A stretch of DNA of 64,000 nt, taken from NCBI GenBank assembly GCA_965649825.1, contig OZ287701.1:930001-994000 (forward strand), read 5' to 3'. Made by a program: the position numbers and the translations under genes. This DNA is from Penicillus capitatus. Lineage: Eukaryota > Chlorophyta. Each line of letters opens with the position of its first letter. The stretch's first letter is position 1. Below the pieces are notes generated by a model, which was not told the origin of the DNA, ran no database searches, and saw nothing but the letters and a program-made list of their open reading frames with translations. This document shows, piece after piece, positions 47,518 to 59,524 of the stretch.

Positions 47518-47834
47518 CCGCGCGCCCTCGTCATGCGTTGCGCTTTTGACACCGTAGGCGTGACTCAAAGGCGGAAGCGCCGTGGTCGGTGATTTGACCT
47601 GCACGCGAGTGACGACACCACAGAGGGGGATCCCTCGTCGAAGACAGACCTTGCCGAGTTCAGGTCTCTTCAACAGACAATTCGTTTTCATGCTCGTGCG
47701 CGTTACGCCGCAACGCACGTCCTCTGAGACAGACATCCTCCCTTCTTTACAAAAACAAACACAAACATTCGTCCAATTCCGAACCGTCCATGTCGATGCA
47801 ATCGACCGAATCCGTCATCGCCACATGTCCTGCA
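47518..47834. other. Unique sequence outside the right arm
   Basis: Short overlapping frames on both strands (47582-47842 plus, 47482-47736 minus), without motif. It is the first sequence beyond the duplication and probably includes the 3' UTR of the membrane protein gene. Confidence 0.35.
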
Positions 47835-48488
47835 TTATGTGAGCGGAATGGCCGAGAAGACGAGAGAAATCGCCAAGGCAGTGACCGCTGTCAAAGCGTT
47901 GAAGCGCTGGACTTCGTTCAGAATTCTCCGGGCGAGATCCGAATCTTCGATTTTCTTGAGTCCCTCGCCATCCACTTGCCACATGCCACTCTGGGCAATG
48001 TTGCACAGGCCGCGTTGGCCCGATGCGAAGTAGGCCACGGCAAAGAAGAGCAAAGGCGTCACGGCAAAGCGACTCCAGAATCCAGCCTTCTCCATCACGA
48101 GCCATCCATCCAGTAGAAGGACAATAACGAAGAAGGCACCTCCCAGAATCTTGCGCTGCGTGCGTTCGGTCATGTCGATGTTCGTCAACTGCGAAGCGGC
48201 CAAGGAGCGCAGCTCGGCATTTCGCTTCTCTTTGAGATCGGAGGGGACCAAATCGTCGTCCTTCGCCTTCTCGACCTTCCCAACGAAGGGAAAAAGCGTC
48301 ATGCGGTATCCAGTGTTCGGTTTCAAGTACTTCGTCAGCGCCTCGCCGATGACGTTCGGCTTAAACGCCTCTGTCGCGCGCGTCGCTTCCTCTCTGTCCG
48401 ACTGCGTCGCCATTCTGCGAAACACAACCCGCGGCTTGACGGCGAATGTGGTTGGTCGGATAGTCAAGACTGCATGCATCGTTTTCAT
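47835..48488 (-). CDS. Three-TM membrane protein with organelle-type N-terminus, unknown
   Basis: Single exon, 217 residues, ATG 48488. The N-terminus (MKTMHAVLTIRPTTFAVKPR) is rich in basic and hydroxylated residues with no acidic residue for the first about 29 positions, resembling a mitochondrial or plastid presequence. A charged middle follows, then three hydrophobic segments: ILGGAFFVIVLLLDGWLVM, RFAVTPLLFFAVAYFASG and FNALTAVTALAISLVFSAIP. GLCNIAQSGMWQVDGEGL lies between the second and third. No family recognised. The start faces the small plus-strand gene at 48629, with 140 bp between. Confidence 0.7.
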   Translation of the reverse strand: MKTMHAVLTIRPTTFAVKPRVVFRRMATQSDREEATRATEAFKPNVIGEALTKYLKPNTGYRMTLFPFVGKVEKAKDDDLVPSDLKEKRNAELRSLAASQLTNIDMTERTQRKILGGAFFVIVLLLDGWLVMEKAGFWSRFAVTPLLFFAVAYFASGQRGLCNIAQSGMWQVDGEGLKKIEDSDLARRILNEVQRFNALTAVTALAISLVFSAIPLT

Positions 48489-48628
48489 TCACCGTATGTG
48501 TCATTTCGTGGGTGTCGTTCGCTTTCGTTCTCCTACGACAAGAAAGCCTTCCCGTGGACTGCTGGACTCTCCTCGTATCTTCGCCAGTCTCCCAAGCGGA
48601 AATCAACCGTCTGGCCACAGTTGGAATC

Positions 48629-48820
48629 ATGCCTCATTACGACGAAACTCCCAGCGAAGTGCGAAGCAATACACCTAGGCAATTCAATGCACGTGAACTG
48701 TTGGAACGTCTGCGCGTCTCGGTCGTCGTGTTTCTGGACCTCTTCCACGTCCTTCTGTTCTCTGTCGCCTTTGCTTTTGTCCTAATCTCCAAACAACCGC
48801 TGCCCCTGGTGCTGACATGA
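48629..48820 (+). CDS. Small single-TM protein, unknown
   Basis: 63 residues from ATG 48629: a polar N-terminus (MPHYDETPSEVRSNTPRQFN), then one long hydrophobic segment (VSVVVFLDLFHVLLFSVAFAF) and a short tail. The frame is open upstream to 48512 without an ATG, so an earlier exon is possible. No family recognised. Confidence 0.45.
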   Translation: MPHYDETPSEVRSNTPRQFNARELLERLRVSVVVFLDLFHVLLFSVAFAFVLISKQPLPLVLT

Positions 48821-50588
48821 TGCACATCTGTGCGTCTCCCGTCTCGCCCGAAGGCGAGAACGCACGACATCTGCTGTCTCGGTTTCCTGACGCGACAATA
48901 ACGTTCTCGTCTCCGACTTGGCAGACGACGGACAATAAACTTTTTTCACAAGGCGCAATAATCCGCCCGGTAGTATTGTTGCATCAGATACTTCGTGTTC
49001 AGTGTCCTGTGGTCTCGTCTCGATCGATGCACAAATATTCGTTCTCTTTCACTGATCATCTGGCAAGGGGATAGACGTCAAGGTCACACTTTTGTTTCCT
49101 GCGCTGATGTTAGATTGTCATCCATTTCTCACACATTTCCATATTAGATTGTCGGCTTTGTACTCTAGATGTCTCGATTCGGACAGACTTGTGACTTTTT
49201 TGATAGTCACTCGGAATCTCGTATTACCAAAACGAACGGGGGCGGAGAGATGGTGTGTGATAGGGGTACTGTAAGAAGGAACCGAATTTATCAACGGGGT
49301 CCTTCTGGGCAACACGATCGCGATAGTCCGCCGCCTGCGCCGCCGTTAGTGGTCCGCAGATAACGAGGGTCTGTCTCACTCAAAAGACAGAAACCGAATC
49401 TGTTGTTTTCTTCTTGAACGAGGAAAACGAAAAAGAGATCAACATCGAATCGAAGAATAACATCTCGACGAACAAACGAACGACTCCATCCATCCATCGA
49501 ACACGGAATCTGTCGGGGGTTTCATTGCCAGTGGGGGGCTGTGGGAATACTCTGTTCAACCTTATTTCTCACGCACTCGTTCACCACTGTTGCACTATTC
49601 TCCATTCTTTATGTCTTAGACGCGGATCCCGGAGGAACTCTTTCGGACATTCGCATCTTGTGAACGTTATCTGTGTTTCGGCAACTGGGCAGAACACAGG
49701 AGGTATCGTGTGAACTCTCGATGGTGTGTAAGAGAAATTGCTGCTCGTCCTTTGCAGGCCACACAGAAGTGCCTGTGGTTATCACTGGTGACATAGTTGC
49801 GCCGTTTGATACAGCGACGTGACGCTTTCGGAAGATGCCGCCTTTTCGACACGACATATCGTGTCACGAAAAGAGCAGGTATCGGAGTTTCCGTCTTAGG
49901 CGTTTCATCGCATCCGCTGCAGCCTCATCACGACAGTCGCTGTCTTAACGGCGGCCTTTGCGCAATCGCGCCGTCGAAACGCACAGACAGACAAGAGCAG
50001 ACCACAAGATGGAGGATCTTTTCGTCAAAGGACGTTGCGTTCACGGTCCTAACCGTCATCCGAGGGGAAGGAAATGGTCAGTGCCGCTTTGACAGGTCTG
50101 TACACATCCCAGTGGCCTCTCTCTTTGTCCTTTCGCTGCATTTCACCGAGCGTGATGCGTTTCAGCAACAACTGCAGAGCGAATCCATCGTGCATCAACG
50201 ACCCCACCGTCAACCAGACACTCTTCGGCACTAGATACCCACACGGTGCCAGTCGCCAAACACACATCGTGTTCATCTATGCCTTGCATCGCCTTCGTAC
50301 TCGGCGACGGCAGATTCAGTCTGGCTTCCACAGATCTCTCACCGAAGGTCACCGCAAACTATAGCAGTCGAAGTGACCTGACCCAATCGAGATGCGAGAG
50401 AGCCTGTCTTTTCGCACTTTGCCTTCCGATGGCAGCGGCGAGCAGTTGGAAGGAAAGGATTCGATGAGGTGACGTTTGCCTCGGTACACGTCTCCGTCCT
50501 TAGACTTGACATGGACGATCTCAAACGATCCTCCAGTATCTACTTCGGCAGCAACATCCATCACTCTTTCCCACACCTGCGTCACTCC
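48821..50588. other. Interval with possible minus-strand exons near its right end
   Basis: From 48,821 to about 49,950 I see no gene. From about 50,050 to 50,585 minus-strand frames read as plausible protein (ERVMDVAAEVDTGGSFEIVH; LMHDGFALQLLLKRITLGEM), so a small gene or a continuation of the ZMYND10-like gene may lie here, but I could not join them confidently. Confidence 0.4.
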
Positions 50589-52387
50589 TTAGAGGAGATC
50601 ATTGGAGTGCGAGTCGATGACGGAAGAGCCTTGGACTCGGCGGCGCCCTTCCATCCATAGCTTCTCTATCGTGGCATCGGAAGTAGTCGAGGTGCATGTG
50701 GGATTGTCACCCTCCAGCTGACACATATACTCCACGAGCTCAATCATGCTCTCCATCTGTCTTGTCGAACGGTTCTCGTTTATTCGGGTGAACGTCTCTT
50801 GGCTCTGCCGCTCGGCCAATCCCTTCCAATCCTTGTCCTTCAAGATCTCATGCCGCATTGCTGGAATCTATTGGCAAGGTCACACTTGGTCACACTGTTA
50901 ATGGTTGTACCTGCTCGAGGAGCAAAGCTCCGATGGGTTTCTCGGGTGTCGTTCCGTATCCGAGACAAATGACATCGATCGCTCGTTCGATGTCTTTCAG
51001 AACGGGAAGTTGATCAAAGAGCCTTTCGTTGAAGAGCTTCCTGATATTCAGGATCTTCTCTCTGCCGAAATCATCCATGTGATACACTTCGTGGCATTTT
51101 GGCTCAGTCAAGAGAAAATACAATGCCAGCCAAGTCTATGCACCCCGCCCAACAACAGAGATCATCATCTCACTCGATCTGCAGAGAACGGCCTACCTGT
51201 CCTTCTAGCTGACACAATCGAAAACGCTCATTGGCGGCGACGGTTGTCCATGCGTTGTCGACATACTTCTCGATCTGCAAAGAATACAACGTCGGCTGAC
51301 TGTCACATCATGGCGGCGAACTCCGGACTTTGTTTCCTGAGTATCGAACCCAGGGAGAAGAGTGGATCAAAGGAATGAGTGTCATGATCATGTCCAACGA
51401 TCGCAAGACACAGCCCATGACACACAGAGGCAGTCTAGGCAGCGTTTCCGCAATGTACCTATCCACAGCCGCTCTTCAAGAGAGAAGAGATCGTGGCTGG
51501 TGCTGACGCGAAGATCGTCATGGCGCATGCCGCTGTGCTGAAACGGATCTGATGGGACTTTTCAGCCATGTCCTCTTCGGGCTTCATTTCCAGCAGTTCT
51601 CGAACATCTGCAGCAGCAACAGTCACATCAATTATCTCACTCTATCGCAATGATGTGACCTCTTTGCTGCTTTTGTCGAATGGCTGAGACGTTGAGCCAC
51701 GTGAGATGCCGATGGCACCACATAACGATCTCCAACAACGCATCGTCTTCCAAGTCTTCAAGCGAAGACTTGTCAAAGAAGCAGATCTGATCACGATCGG
51801 CGTTGCTGTCTGCGCTCGGTCATCGATGATGCGTAACCTCGATGAGATTTGCGATGGTCACTTCGTGGTGCAGTACAAAATACCAGCTGAGTGCATTCTC
51901 TTCTCGACAGAAATGCGATTTCAGTCGAGGGAAGACGTTCTCACGCCACGCCTGAGCTTGCGACCGTCCGTCACATCACGAAGGTCGTTTTAGTGATTGG
52001 TCGCGGACCTCAATGACGAGCAGCTCATGCACAAGGGTGGCGATTTTCTCGTGGCTCGTCAGAAATTGGACGACGTACTCGTCAGACTGCGTCCTTGCGT
52101 TATGGTGGGCCTTAGAAGAACAGCACAGGTCATGAGACGTCGGGGATATGCGTCAGCGACGGACCTGCAGATTGAGCTTCTCGATCGCGTCCTTCTGCTC
52201 CATCCATCTGGCACTGCCGACCTGAACACGCAAACAGACCGCCACTCGATCACAAACAAACATACTCCCTTACCTCTTCGATACTTATACGCCGCAAGCC
52301 TTGAATCATCATTTCCGCAAGGGACGCCGTCAGTGGTGCCGAATCTTCATCTCTTGTGCGGCGTTCTTGGATAGGCAGTCTGTCCAT
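50589..52387 (-). CDS. ZMYND10-like axonemal dynein assembly factor
   Basis: Multi-exon minus-strand gene. Successive exons align in order with ZMYND10: MIQGLRRISIEE (ATG at 52387), WMEQKDAIEKLNLQ (52221-52165), FLTSHEKIATLVHELLVIE (52110-52009), AWRENVFPRLKSHF and YFVLHHEVTIANLIE (51951-51838), LLEIVMWCHRHLTWLN, YIAETLPRLPLCVMG and LIHSSPWVRYSGNK, then KILNIRKLFNERLFDQLPVL and LLLEQIPAMRHEILKDKDWK. Introns are 43-69 nt with one near 95 nt, and several contain TGATGTGAC. ZMYND10 acts in the cytoplasm with LRRC6 and chaperones to pre-assemble dynein arms, so the organism should build motile cilia. The last exon ends SVIDSHSNDLL and shows no MYND zinc-finger cysteines. It starts 65 bp from the divergent gene at 52453. 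Confidence 0.85.
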
Positions 52388-52452
52388 CTGCTTCGACGTG
52401 CTGGATATCTGGCGGCAGAGTCGTCAAGGCGGTCGTTGAAACGCTGAGCGGA
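52388..52452. promoter_or_regulatory. 65-bp bidirectional promoter between two likely ciliary genes
   Basis: This is the whole interval between the ATG of the ZMYND10-like gene (minus) and the ATG of the CTFxP-motif gene (plus). No TATA box is visible. Such a short gap means both core promoters, and parts of both 5' UTRs, share it. Confidence 0.6.
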
Positions 52453-55284
52453 ATGTCAAAGGAGTATGATGGACTGACTCATCGGCGCGCACAGACATCG
52501 TCGTCAACGCGCATCGCTCGCGGGAGGTTTCGTCCATCGACAGGTGCTGATCTCAGTAATGTCCATTGGATCGCAGATAACGCAATTGGCCTCGCAAACG
52601 CAGCGCTGTCATCGATACCGAATCTCATGGAAGGGGATATCGTCGAGGAGGTGGTCTCATGGTTAAGCGTCGACAGACAACGCCATCTGGCACGCCGCAG
52701 GTGGAACGCGAGATTCAAGGCTATGAGGATTTCTTGAATCGCAAGAGAGATGCGCCATCGAAGGCGACATCGCCACGTCTCCCTCTTACAAAGCCTTCGA
52801 TTTCCGAAACCCATCTTCCGTCGCATCCGTCTTCGCATGGGAAGAAAACGGAGGACGTGATGTTACCCGACGACCGACTGGAGATCGCGCTCTCGACGTC
52901 AGACGAAGAGGAATTGAGTGCACTCTTCGATCAAGCGCTTACCATACCGTCGGGAGCATCTGCAAGAACCTCCAATTCACTCAACGGTGCGATTCGTGCA
53001 GCGCTACGAGAACGTTACGAGCGACGACGTTAGATGCGCCATCGGCTCGAACTGTGTCACTGGCGGAGGCTGCCGAGATTCCAGTTCCACAGCGGGACTG
53101 GTTCGATTTCAAGAACGGAAATATCCAGACGAACAGCGGTGCGGCGATATTGGTGCCTTCCGTCGACGTCCTTCTGCGCGTTCAGGTCCGGAAGAGATCA
53201 CGTCGTCGGCCTACAGTCAAATCGGTGGCTCGTCATACGCAGCGAGTTTACCAGCCAGCGTCGCCAAACCCGAGCAGGTTACGAACGCGGCGGCATCGTC
53301 CTGTGGCGCATGACTGTCGATATCTTGTCACGATACAGGAGGCCAAGCAGAAAAACAGACATTCCAGAGATGCCGTCCAGAAGAATATCGAGGAGGAGAT
53401 GAAGAGGGAATTGACGTTTCGTCCACGACTGATTTCGAAGCAGCGGCGCTACGAAAAGACGCCAGAAAGGCAAGACAGGTGCGAGCCCAGGAATCGGCGG
53501 CATCTGACAGAACGAGGGCATTGTGGAAGGGATGCTCGACTGCTGCAGCTATCGCAGCCGAAGAGGCGCGTGTATGAGACGATGCGTCAGGAGACTGCCG
53601 TCGAACGACAAGAGGCGGCGGATTTGGCCGAGTGTTCGTTTCGACCCAAAACGGGCCGACCGCCAGAGAACCGTCGCAGTGATCGATCCGTAGAAGAACG
53701 GCTGTATCACGCACGCGACGGCAGAACCAGCGCCCTGTAATGCCCCTTGCTGACACCGAGAACACATCCGTATGGCTAAAGGGCGCGGCACACCGCCAAG
53801 AAAGAAGAGAGCGCTCTACTCGAATGCACTTTTCGTCCCGTGACGAACAGCAACAGAGTCAAAGTGAAGAGCTACGTGCCGCTGCAAGAACGGGCGATGG
53901 AAATTCAAATCGCAAAGAGAGAGCGTCTACTGAATCAGAGAGACGAGGTCAGGGAGCCGCCGCAAGTGTGCATCCATCGGCATCGCCTGCGCTTAGGAGA
54001 CGACTTTTGCGCCGGCAATCAATCCACGTTCACAGAAACTCGTCACGCTCAGGAAGAAGAGGTTGTTAAGGAGGATGGAACGGACAGATGGATTGTGTCG
54101 GATCTCTTCTTCGGCGTCGGAGGCCGACGAGCCAGAAGTGTCACTCAAGGCAGCGTGCGTCGCTAAGAGTCGTCGAGGCACGGCGTTGCTATGGCTGTGC
54201 TGCAGCAGGGCTTCATACGAAAGGGATGGCCCGTTTGTCCCGCGAATCAATCCTGCGTCGAAGCGGCTGATTCGCCGCCTCAGTGTTCCTGAAGACTTCA
54301 TGGCTCGGCAGGTGTATTTTGACGAACTCAAGAAGAAAAGGAAAGCAGCGATTCGGATGGAAATGGTGCGTGGCGGCGCCGTTATATACTCAGTCCTACG
54401 ATGTCCGCGTTGTAGGAGGGAGAGGACTGTACGTTTGCCCCTAAGACGAATAACACAGCGGACGTCTTGGCGGCGTCGAGATTCGCTGGACGTCTGGCAG
54501 AAGACGGCGATGAATTTCTGGAAAGATTGGCGCATAAGGATCCCGAATCAAAGGAAGCGAAGCTGCATGCGATGAGCCATGCCGAAATGGCGGCCTACCC
54601 TTTTAAACCCGAAATCAACTCGATCTCCAAACTCATCGGCAAAGTAACCGTCCATCTCACTCTTTTCGAGACTCGCCCATCGAGAGCACGGCGCCAGAGT
54701 CGCACGGTGGAGGAATTGTACGAGGAAGGGAAGAAAAGGAATCGAGTGACGGAACCACAAGATGACGTTATGGAATCGGAATGCACCTTCAAGCCATCGG
54801 TGCACAAGTCCTTACCTAAGTACCTTCGCCTGAAGGCATCGGATCCTCAGGTCGAGCATAAGATGACGGCCTCCTGGCGTTGTGCATCTCTCAAGGCAGT
54901 GCAGGTCGAGGCGAGATTGTGGCAAAAGGCCGAAACGAAGGCGGCGCTTCGGACGCGTCGAAACGAGGAGATGCAGAAGCGGGCAGCGAAACAAGAGATG
55001 AAGGAATGTACATTTACACCGCACATTAAATACCACGTTCCGCAGACCAGGGTGCGATTCGATCGCGCTTTGCTTTCATGGTATCTTTCGTCGTCAGGGG
55101 CCGATCGCCATAGCTGGATTGGGAAGATATCTGGAACTGAGACAATCGGCGCAGCGAATGAAAGAGGAGCAAAAGCGAAGGGAGGAAGAAATCTTTCATC
55201 TTAAATCTGACAGTCCAATGGCAAAATTCACCATTCCTGAACCGTTCAAGCTCTCGGCGCCGCCACTCAAGGGCGAAACGTGAG
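52453..55284 (+). CDS. Putative basal body/axoneme protein with repeated CTFxP motifs
   Basis: Multi-exon gene. Opening joins are clear: 52453 to about 52540 (MSKEYDGLTHRRAQTSSSTR), an exon ending DIVEE, and after a 50-nt intron VEREIQGYEDFLNRKRD. It ends FTIPEPFKLSAPPLKGET at 55282-55284. Through the body recur short motifs of the form ECTFxP: RELTFRPRL, ECSFRPKT, ECTFRPVTN, AYPFKPEIN, ECTFKPSVHK and ECTFTPHIK, separated by charged helical stretches (EEQKRREEEIFHLK). Repeated CTFxP motifs with coiled coil and an xPEPF tail are common in basal-body and flagellar proteins of protists. Divergent pairing with a dynein assembly factor agrees. Internal exon borders between 53,000 and 54,470 are only partly resolved. 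Confidence 0.65.
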
Positions 55285-55389
55285 GCAACGTGGTCTCTCG
55301 GTAGATTGCTTCCTCCTTGAGGCCGACGTCAAATTCGGCGTGCTTGGATGTGCTAAAGTACAGAGGGATGTTTGTTTGATGTGACAGAT
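55285..55389. other. Short convergent interval
   Basis: Holds the 3' ends of two convergent genes and an exact TGATGTGACA at 55377-55386. Confidence 0.4.
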
Positions 55390-56904
55390 CTATTGGATGT
55401 TCCGTGAGACGCCCAAGATTTCGGCGGCGTGCGTTGTCGTTAGCTCGGATGGAAAGATCTGAACGTCTGGGGCGCATTCTCTGAAAACGGCGGACTTCTC
55501 CAGGATCTCGCGTTCCTCTTCGGTTGTGATCATGTAGAGCCAGACGCCGTCACCCGCCGTCGCGCGACCGATCGAACAGAAGAGTGGAAAGGTGGGAAAG
55601 GGCGGCAAGGTATAAGCATAGATCGGTCCGCCAGATCCGAAATCGATATCATCAAATGCCAGTTTTGCATAAGACGGTGCAATGCTGATCATCTCCGACA
55701 GTTCTTCGTCCCCTGTCGAATTGGACGATCGGTAAAAGAAGAGGATCGCCTCGAGATTGGCCTCGGGTTTCTGCTGGATGTCAAAGACACGTCGCCGAAT
55801 CGACGATGCCGCTTGAGCTAACGCATCTGTGAATGTCGCCAGATGGTCTTGACTGAAGCTGCCTGTGACGAGAGACGCCGCTGTCGCATTGCCAAAGTAA
55901 TTCTGCGGAATCACGGGGACAGATGTTGTGCGGACGTCGACAGAGAGGAACAGCGATGTGCCATCGATGGGCAAGGCGGATGATGTGACAGGATGTGACG
56001 TTGACTTGCATTCTGCCTTGTACAGCCAATGCAGCGCACAGACCAGATCATTGGTCGAGACAAACGGCACCCCCTGTAGCTTGCCCTCGACACTCTTTTT
56101 CATTTGATCAATGGTTTTCTGTCAAAACATCCGGATCAAATGGATCAGGTAGGTAGTAGCGTGCAAATGTGTGACCTGTGGGCAGTGGACGAGGGCGATC
56201 GAGAGAGGCGGCATTTCGACGTCTGGCATCTCCGGTGCCGTGATGTGACGTGGATACATCTCGGGTGTGTGTCCCGGAACGTCAAAGTGTGAGATATAAC
56301 TGTCCGGCCAATAGAAACTCCGATCGAAATATCTCGCAGCGATCGGCATGTCGCGATAGGCGCGGCCAATATCGGCGAGCAACTGAACCATGCGTTCACC
56401 GTCACACACGAGATGCCGCAAGGCAACACTGAAGACGCACCCATCGTTGAGATGCGTGAGATGCACACCAAAGAGCGGCGCCGTATCGGAGAGCACCGGA
56501 TGCGACTCGACGGGATCCAGATAGAAAGGCCACGTCATACAGAGTGGTCCAGAGGGACTGGGTCCCACGATCATACGCTCAGCGCATCGTATGCCAACGA
56601 GATCGGTATCGACCCGAATCTCGACGGCGATGAATCCGTTGTCTTCATCCGGGTCGACGCGGATACAATGTCGTCCGTTTTCTGCCGGAACTAATCGCCC
56701 GCAGAGAAGGGGATAGGACTGCTCGAGTGTGGTCAGCGCTTTGAGCAGGGACGGCCATTCGATGTCGGTCGTGTAGAAGAGGGGCCAGCAAATCCAGCTC
56801 TGTAGCATGCCGGGATCCAAATCGATGGGGCACAGTTCATAGCTTTGCGCTTTTGTCAATCGCGTCGAGACGCGCTCGACTGCCAGTACAGAGATGGATG
56901 TCAT
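55390..56904 (-). CDS. BAHD/HxxxD-type acyltransferase
   Basis: Two exons on the minus strand, 56904-56176 and 56118-55390, with a 57-nt intron; 485 residues. The catalytic HxxxD motif reads HLVCDG, and the second family motif appears as DFGSG (usually DFGWG). Other family features: LEQSYPLLCGRL near the N-terminus and TNDLVCALHWLYKAE after the intron. The family moves acyl groups from acyl-CoA to alcohols or amines, giving esters and amides of secondary metabolites or surface lipids. No targeting signal, so cytosolic. The Trp of DFGWG is Ser here, which is tolerated in some members. Substrate cannot be inferred. A Ser/Thr-rich stretch (about 55,970-56,000) overlaps a TGATGTGACA element. Confidence 0.8.
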
Positions 56905-57359
56905 GGGATGGCTGTGATGGTTGCGTTGCAGCTCCTTCGTCTACGTTCACTTGATGTGACAGATCGACCGCCTCGTGTCTGACGAGCCGCCGCAGTGGCT
57001 GTCCACTGGTCGTGCGTGATGTGACGTTCAGAAGAACAGCGACGTTCGTTTGTGCCTTGCGCAGACACTCGGCTGTCACATCAGCATCACGCGTGTACCG
57101 CACAAAGCAGCGGGAGACAGAAGCCCGCGGATGCGCAGCTTTTTTGCCGTTTCTGGTGCCTTTCCGCTTCAGAGACGCGTCTGGGCTATTCTGTAAGGCG
57201 CACGACTCGTGTCTGTCACTCATGCCGCGTCGCGCACCTAATGGTACCCAGACACATCTGGTCCAACTGCTTGATACAGGTATCCACGTGTCCGTCTTCC
57301 ATCAGAAACAGTCTGAGCGTTGCCGAAATCCTGAGAGTTTTGATACAAAAGAGCGGAGT
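56905..57359. other. Interval upstream of the acyltransferase
   Basis: No convincing gene. It contains two exact TGATGTGACA elements (56952-56961 and, reversed, 57074-57083) and a near match at 57018, the densest cluster in the window. Confidence 0.5.
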
Positions 57360-58404
57360 TCAGAATTCCATTGGATGATAAGGAATCATTGGGCTTTCGT
57401 GTTGATTGTCGTAATACGGATCGTAGAACATGGAACTAGATCCTGCTGAAGATGCTGCACAGGGATACGGTGGAACAGAACCACTTCCTGGAGTACGACT
57501 CAGCAACGCCAGAGCACTCCCTGTGATCCACGACCCATGGTTCATGATGTGACAGGCATAAGGACCCACCCATAGTGATGATCTCAGCAAAGGCATAGAA
57601 CATCATATCCAGTACACCATCCTCCGAATACGTCAGTCCCTTCTCCTTCAACGTCGATGCGATTTCTGTGGCTGCCTTCAAAATGAAACTGATGACAGAG
57701 ATGGCAGTGATGGAAGAGACCTCTCGAATCTGAAGCGAAAGGACAGACATGGGTGCAGTGTGAAAAAGAGTGAGAAGTGTGACCTTGTTCATAAGAGTGG
57801 CGGAACGGATTGGAGAGTGCTTGAGCAAAGTTAAGAGTTTGCCTCCATAGTATGCGAAGGCGGCCATGGCGACGATGTCCAAAGTGGCAAGCAAAAGGGC
57901 AGATGCCCGACGCCCCACATGCAATGTCTCATCATAGGCACAGAGACTCCACAAGAGAGCACCTGTGACGTAGCCAGCCACATTGATCACAACAAAAATC
58001 GTCTGCAGGGAGCACTGCCATTGGACATCCATCTCCACATGAACAATTTCAGCCCAGAAAAGCACGAGCAGTGTGTAGGTGCTGAAGAAGAGCAGGCTGG
58101 TAAAGTCAACAACAAAAGTGGCAATTCCCGCTGTCTCAGGCTGACGATGCATGGGCTCACAGGCAAAGAGAGATACAGCCCTGAAGAGGCATATCACGAC
58201 ATTGAGTGTTTGAAATCCCTTTTGCATCGTCCATTGACTGATGTGGACCAGAAAGTGTATCCTTGCTAACTGAATCAGAGTAACGAGGCCCATGATGGAA
58301 TAGAGGGAAGCCAGGATATAGGGAATACAGGGACCACTGCCACATCCCGTTTGAAAGAGAGCTTGAGTAAAAGAAGCGTCGTCTTGCCCCAGAAGGACGC
58401 GCAT
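57360..58404 (-). CDS. TOM1/THH1-type seven-TM membrane protein
   Basis: Two exons on the minus strand, 58404-57570 and 57520-57360, with a 49-nt intron; 331 residues. About seven hydrophobic segments are visible. The family signature is strong in FSTYTLLVLFWAEIVHVEMD, and TMQKGFQTLNVVICLFRAVS fits the WT.QKxFxxxNFxxxxxRA pattern. The family (THH1/TOM1/TOM3 domain) comprises endomembrane/tonoplast multi-pass proteins of plants, oomycetes and other protists. Their normal role is poorly known. The C-terminal exon is a soluble tail rich in Ser, Pro and Tyr ending PYHPMEF. The intron contains TGTCACATCA, the reverse of the common intronic element. Confidence 0.85.
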
Positions 58405-59524
58405 TGACGCGCGCAGGTCCAGCAGTGCGCACTAACTACCACGCTGGTCACAGAAACGCTTCCTCATACGGGCGCGCCGTGCAGAATCGATGAGCAATTG
58501 TCGGGCGACGACGTGTGCAACGCTGACAGGCAACCAGCCAGTCCGTCAGTCCGTCAGACGGAGACGGTCATCTTCAGCCGAAATCGTTCAATGATGCATT
58601 TGATCGAAGGCACAAGGCGGGTGAAGGACAAGACAAGCAACCGTTTTGCTGAGCTGTTTGTGACCCACTGCTATTTTGCACATGGTGCGGTTTTCCAAAA
58701 CGGGTCTATGGAGTAAACGTTGCCGCAGATGCTCTCCGCGTCATCTCCTGTATGGCTGGCACTGTCTCGATGCGGCCAACATCCAAAAACCTTACAGCCA
58801 TCGAGCTGTCTGCGGCTAAGTTGGACGGAAGAGCTCGTCCGTGGCGTTGCCGTCGCCAAAGGGCTGTCCTTTCAGCGCGAATCGCATGGCAGCAAGGACA
58901 AAAGCGAGAAGGAGCTGCTAGCCGTGTGAATGTTGCTCGTGATGGGGGTGGTGGATTTCAGCCATGGCGCTGGGACACAGACGTGCTCTTCAGTTCATGC
59001 ATCTTAAGCTTTTTGCCGACGCCATCGTCGCGAACGAACGGACCATCTGTCTTTCGACGCGTGGCTCAGCTCAGGAGACAGAACGAAGGGCTTCCGCTGT
59101 CTGTGCTGCACGGCAGCGTCTAAACATGGCGTTCTTAACAGACAGCATCCGTCGCAGCAGCTGTCTGGTTATCCAACTGGCCCTCTTCCGCGCAGTTTCT
59201 GTGGAACGACCGCATGCTTCCATTAGAAGGACAGAACCGTTTTGCTGCGAGGATACGACGGCAACGGTCGTCTGAGCTGGGTAAACGAGGACAGCTCGAT
59301 CCGTGCTGTAAGAATCCGGTGCATCTGGAAAGCAGCTTCTCCTTGATTCGACGTCGGCATTGCGAATCGCCCGGTTTCCTACGAGCTTCGCATCCACGTC
59401 GTGGCTCCTTTCCGTCCTCGCGGAGACAATTTTCCAACGCTCGGTCGTTCCGTTAGAGCTGTTTTGGGACACAGTACTTATAGGAGTGAGCCACACTCAC
59501 GCGTATGACGCGGTTATCACGTCG
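58405..59524. other. Interval with no assignable gene
   Basis: Several short frames on both strands (58498-58716 plus, 59071-59496 minus), none with a motif. The minus frame might hold exons of the gene called at 59525-59803, but I cannot join them with confidence. Confidence 0.35.

Noticed and set aside
58498-59496. Possible genes in the 58.4-59.5 kb gap
   Set aside because: Short frames on both strands without motifs, conserved joins or start context; left as unassigned.
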